Below are positions 6,934 through 7,502 of a stretch of DNA of 7,502 nt, one piece after another; position 1 is the stretch's first letter, and each line of letters opens with the position of its first letter. The position numbers and the translations under genes were made by a program. Under the pieces are notes generated by a model, which had not been told where the DNA came from, ran no database searches, and saw only the letters and a program-made list of their open reading frames with translations. This DNA comes from Flavobacteriaceae bacterium (lineage in GTDB: Bacteria > Bacteroidota > Bacteroidia > Flavobacteriales > Flavobacteriaceae): positions 1 to 7,502 of the forward strand of contig DAOVTF010000090.1 in NCBI GenBank assembly GCA_030633225.1, written 5' to 3'.

Positions 6934-7502
6934 TTAGTTGTTTATCTTAACCAATTCACCATCTTTAACAATTCTAGCCCCCTTTTTAATTAAAGTGTCA
7001 TTAATATGTAGCCCACTTTTAATTAGTGAATTTTCATTATATTCTTCTCTAATTTCAACAATCTTTTTTGAAACAATATACTCTGAGTTTTTATTACTTA
7101 CCGTATAAACAAAATTATCACCTTGTTTATTTTTTTGAATCAATGAAGACGGTATTATTATACCATTTTCTTCAAAATCAACGATCTTTATATCGGCTAA
7201 TAAATTTGGTTTAAGAGAGTTGTCATTATTTGAGATATTTATTTTTGTTTTAAAACTTCTGTTATTTGGGTTAATTACATTTCCTATAAGATCAATTTTA
7301 GAATTTATTTCTTTATTGATAGAAGGAAATAAAACTAAAGCTTCATTACCCACTTTTATATATGGTAAATACGTTTCGGTAACATCGGCTTCAATATATA
7401 CTTTGTCTAAATTTACTAATCTGATAACCGGAAGCTGAGGATTTGTTAATTCTCCTTTTTTAGGATAAATTTCATCAACAATTCCTGAAAAAGGTGCAGT
7501 AA
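6934..7502 (-). CDS. Periplasmic adaptor (membrane fusion protein, HlyD/AcrA type) of the RND pump, C-terminal part
   Basis: This subunit bridges the RND permease to an outer-membrane channel. The reading frame is open to the window edge: translation of 7500-7354 on the minus strand continues the protein upstream, so the GTG at 7353-7351 is an internal Val and not the start. The visible 188 residues begin in the second half of the lipoyl-like barrel-sandwich domain (APFSGIVDEIYPKKGEL), pass through the beta-barrel domain (LVNLDKVYIEADVTETYL at about 28-45, then NRSFKTKI and LKPNLLADIKI at about 80-106) and end in a membrane-proximal domain (IIIPSSLIQ at 114-122, SGLHINDTLIKKG at 162-174). The signal peptide or lipobox and the alpha-helical hairpin lie outside. 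It sits 30 bases upstream of the pump on the same strand, the usual adaptor-then-permease order. Family assignment is firm; which drug or metabolite the system handles is unknown. Confidence 0.93.
   Translation of the reverse strand, partial: TAPFSGIVDEIYPKKGELTNPQLPVIRLVNLDKVYIEADVTETYLPYIKVGNEALVLFPSINKEINSKIDLIGNVINPNNRSFKTKINISNNDNSLKPNLLADIKIVDFEENGIIIPSSLIQKNKQGDNFVYTVSNKNSEYIVSKKIVEIREEYNENSLIKSGLHINDTLIKKGARIVKDGELVKINN

Noticed and set aside
7351..7353. GTG as the start of a 139-residue minus-strand protein
   Set aside because: The frame continues upstream to the window edge with clear adaptor-family sequence, so this GTG encodes an internal Val.
7220..7438. Plus-strand open frame of 72 codons
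   Set aside because: It is antisense to the adaptor gene, whose frame is strongly supported by family motifs.

Overview
The window is AT-rich (about 30 % GC by eye) and almost fully coding. It reads as ordinary chromosome from a member of the Bacteroidota. The support is protein style: the UvrC nuclease core has wording typical of that phylum (FDNSNIQG...PVAACVVF), a secreted protein has a signal peptide ending in GFAQ, the RND pump is a long form (1147 aa) of the kind common in the phylum, and the internal starts lack clear Shine-Dalgarno sequences. Flavobacteriales-like or Marinilabiliales-like origin is plausible, but I cannot place it lower than phylum.

Layout. Positions 1-1203 (+) are the C-terminal two thirds of uvrC, cut by the left edge. 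After a 22-base AT-only spacer comes 1226-3463 (+), a 745-residue outer-membrane protein joining a patatin phospholipase, one POTRA-like domain and an Omp85-type beta-barrel. This gene converges on a minus-strand efflux operon, and the two stop codons interlock in a single TTAA at 3460-3463. The operon has a complete RND permease (6903 down to 3460) and, upstream of it, the C-terminal part of its periplasmic adaptor (7502 down to 6934), cut by the right edge. The adaptor and permease are 30 bases apart. An outer-membrane TolC-type channel and perhaps a regulator would be expected beyond 7502, but they are not visible here.

How the genes work together. Adaptor and permease should form the inner-membrane and periplasmic parts of a tripartite proton-driven exporter. 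The patatin-barrel protein is a separate envelope enzyme, probably co-transcribed with uvrC only because of gene order. UvrC is the incision nuclease of nucleotide excision repair.

No RNA genes, mobile elements, CRISPR arrays, long repeats or non-coding stretches over 300 bases were seen. The points most worth a second look are the architecture and topology of the patatin-barrel protein, its altered Omp85 loop-6 motif, the pump's non-canonical proton-relay residues, and an extra hydrophobic hairpin in the pump. I found no convincing sign of an undescribed multi-gene system.
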